Positions 5,974-6,482 of a stretch of DNA of 6,482 nt are shown here, one piece after another; within the stretch, counting starts at the first letter, position 1; the number at the start of each line of letters is the position of its first letter. The stretch is taken from NCBI GenBank assembly GCA_910584605.1, contig CAJUAW010000142.1, forward strand, positions 1 to 6,482. The letters run 5' to 3'. The notes below the pieces were generated by a model. It had not been told where the DNA came from, made no database searches, and worked only from the letters and a program-made list of their open reading frames with translations. The position numbers were made by a program, and so were the translations under genes. Source of the DNA: an uncultured Oscillospiraceae bacterium (GTDB lineage: Bacteria > Bacillota_A > Clostridia > Oscillospirales > Oscillospiraceae).

Positions 5974-6005
5974 GAAATTATTAAGATTTTCCTAATATTT
6001 AGGAT
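5974..6005 (-). promoter_or_regulatory. Predicted VanR operator upstream of vanR
   Basis: GAAATTATTAA (5974-5984) and GATTTTCCTAA (5985-5995) form an 11-bp tandem repeat, followed by TATTTAGGAT with an inverted TTAGG half. It aligns with the operator before vanG (GAAATTCCTAA twice, then TGTAGGAT), with a 2-base longer gap before AGGAT. It is less perfect than the vanG site, suggesting weaker autoregulation. The site abuts the stop codon (6005-6007) of the permease remnant. Confidence 0.65.
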
Positions 6006-6235
6006 TACCTCATTTCCTTTTTTCCAAATTGTGTGATTGACAGGGCAAGCAGAGCAGCGAATACAGCGATCGCACAGGGCAGGAAGGGCATCAACGCAAA
6101 TGCGGCGTCAGAGGTTTCCGCTGTAAAATCGTGGAGGGAACAGGACACCAGATAGCCGCTGTAACAGTAGGGATAAGCAATCCAGAGCGGCGTGTTGGCG
6201 GCCAGAATACCGGGGATCACCAGCAATGGTATCGG
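6005..6235 (-). pseudogene. C-terminal fragment of a membrane protein, probably an ABC-2-type permease
   Basis: The minus-strand frame from about 6235 to the TAA at 6005-6007 encodes about 76 residues. They include a Trp/Tyr/Pro-rich stretch (NTPLWIAYPYCYSGYLV) and a strong membrane helix (FALMPFLPCAIAVFAALLALSI), ending with the charged tail QFGKKEMR. This helix plus basic tail is common at the C-terminus of ABC-2-type permeases, including lantibiotic-immunity permeases, but the fragment is too short to be sure. There is no proper start: the only early candidate is TTG 6226, without a convincing ribosome binding site, and the frame meets a stop at 6236-6238. Its 5' part appears lost at the junction with the response-regulator fragment. 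Confidence 0.45.
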
Positions 6236-6482
6236 CTATTTTAGCGGACGAGGGCTTTTCGCGCCTTGTGACCGCCGCCAATAGGAAAGAGGGTCTTGCC
6301 GCCGCCAATAGGAAAGAGGGTCTTGCCGCCGCCAAGGCGGAACAGCCTGATCTGGCGATTTTGGATGTGATGCTCCCGGACGGCGACGGCTTTTCCCTGA
6401 TGGAGCAGATCCGCGCATGAACGGATATTCCCGTGATCTTTCTGACGGCCCGTGACGAGGCGGCGGACAAGCTGGCGGGGCT
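6226..6482 (+). pseudogene. Broken response-regulator receiver domain with internal stop and tandem duplication
   Basis: The plus-strand frame reads MVSAILADEGFSRLVTAA, a duplicated block, then QPDLAILDVMLPDGDGFSLM with the phospho-acceptor Asp codon at 6364. A TGA stop follows at 6418-6420, after which the same frame continues as TDIPVIFLTARDEAADKLAGL to the window edge. That is an ordinary OmpR-family receiver sequence across the stop, so the TGA looks like a nonsense mutation (a CGA-to-TGA change would explain it). The first 15-20 residues with the acidic pocket are missing, and a 9-residue insertion lies in the early part of the domain. Three independent lesions point to a dead gene. It is distinct from vanR in sequence. 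The remainder lies outside the window. Confidence 0.78.
6272..6335 (+). repeat. 27-bp in-frame tandem duplication in the receiver remnant
   Basis: The unit AATAGGAAAGAGGGTCTT plus GCCGCCGCC at 6280-6306 is repeated exactly at 6307-6333, and identity extends over 6272-6335 (about 2.4 copies). It encodes NRKEGLAAA twice. GCC triplets at the unit ends offer a simple route for slippage. The copies are identical, so the event is recent relative to base substitution. Confidence 0.9.

Noticed and set aside
6272..6335. The 27-bp repeat as a CRISPR or minisatellite array
   Set aside because: Only about 2.4 direct copies without spacers, in frame within a coding remnant.
6108..6470. 120-codon minus-strand frame over the receiver remnant
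   Set aside because: It is the antisense of a recognisable receiver sequence, and its internal repeats merely mirror the 27-bp duplication.
1..6482. vanU, vanY or vanW, insertion sequences, tRNA genes, riboswitches and CRISPR arrays
   Set aside because: Each was looked for and none is visible; the cluster is limited to R, S, G, XY, acetyltransferase and racemase.

Overview
The window carries a compact VanG-type (D-Ala-D-Ser) glycopeptide-resistance cluster, almost certainly from a Gram-positive anaerobe of the Clostridia. The assignment rests on VanG-class ligase motifs, AGGAGG-like ribosome binding sites throughout, some TTG starts, and flanking scraps of genes typical of gut Firmicutes accessory DNA. 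Base composition is mosaic: the ligase and dipeptidase genes are clearly GC-rich, while the left-end CBS gene and the vanR/vanS control regions are AT-richer.

Layout. Positions 1-105 are the open, in-frame 3' part of an unidentified coding sequence with a CxxC motif, running without a stop into a small CBS-domain gene (106-501, +). Positions 502-816 hold no convincing gene but contain a long hairpin (767-811) just past the end of the van genes. From 817 to 5894 everything is on the minus strand. In transcription order it is vanR (5894-5187), vanS (5197-4028), a control region (about 4050-3930), vanG (3929-2886), vanXY (2889-2353), a short serine-acetyltransferase-like hexapeptide-repeat protein (2356-1889), and a free-standing VanT-type racemase (1896-817). 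All coding junctions except vanS/vanG overlap by a few bases, so vanRS and vanG-XY-acetyltransferase-racemase look like two translationally coupled operons. Positions 5895-6005 are the vanR promoter and operator. Positions 6005-6482 hold two broken genes truncated head-to-head at about 6221-6236: a permease-like C-terminal fragment (-) and a response-regulator receiver fragment (+) with an internal stop and a 27-bp tandem duplication.

How it works (family knowledge applied to these genes). VanS senses glycopeptide or cell-wall stress and phosphorylates VanR. VanR activates both operons. The racemase makes D-Ser, VanG joins D-Ala to D-Ser, and VanXY removes D-Ala-D-Ala dipeptide and the terminal D-Ala of normal precursors. 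Precursors then end in D-Ser and bind vancomycin weakly. No vanU, vanY or vanW is present.

Most unusual points: (1) the racemase lacks the membrane acyltransferase-type half of classical VanT, and a soluble acyltransferase of another fold sits in the operon just before it; (2) the two promoters carry matching 11-bp tandem operator repeats, both exactly 37 bp from the predicted -10; (3) the vanG -10 box lies in the loop of a terminator-like hairpin that could stop vanRS read-through while sparing transcripts started at vanG.
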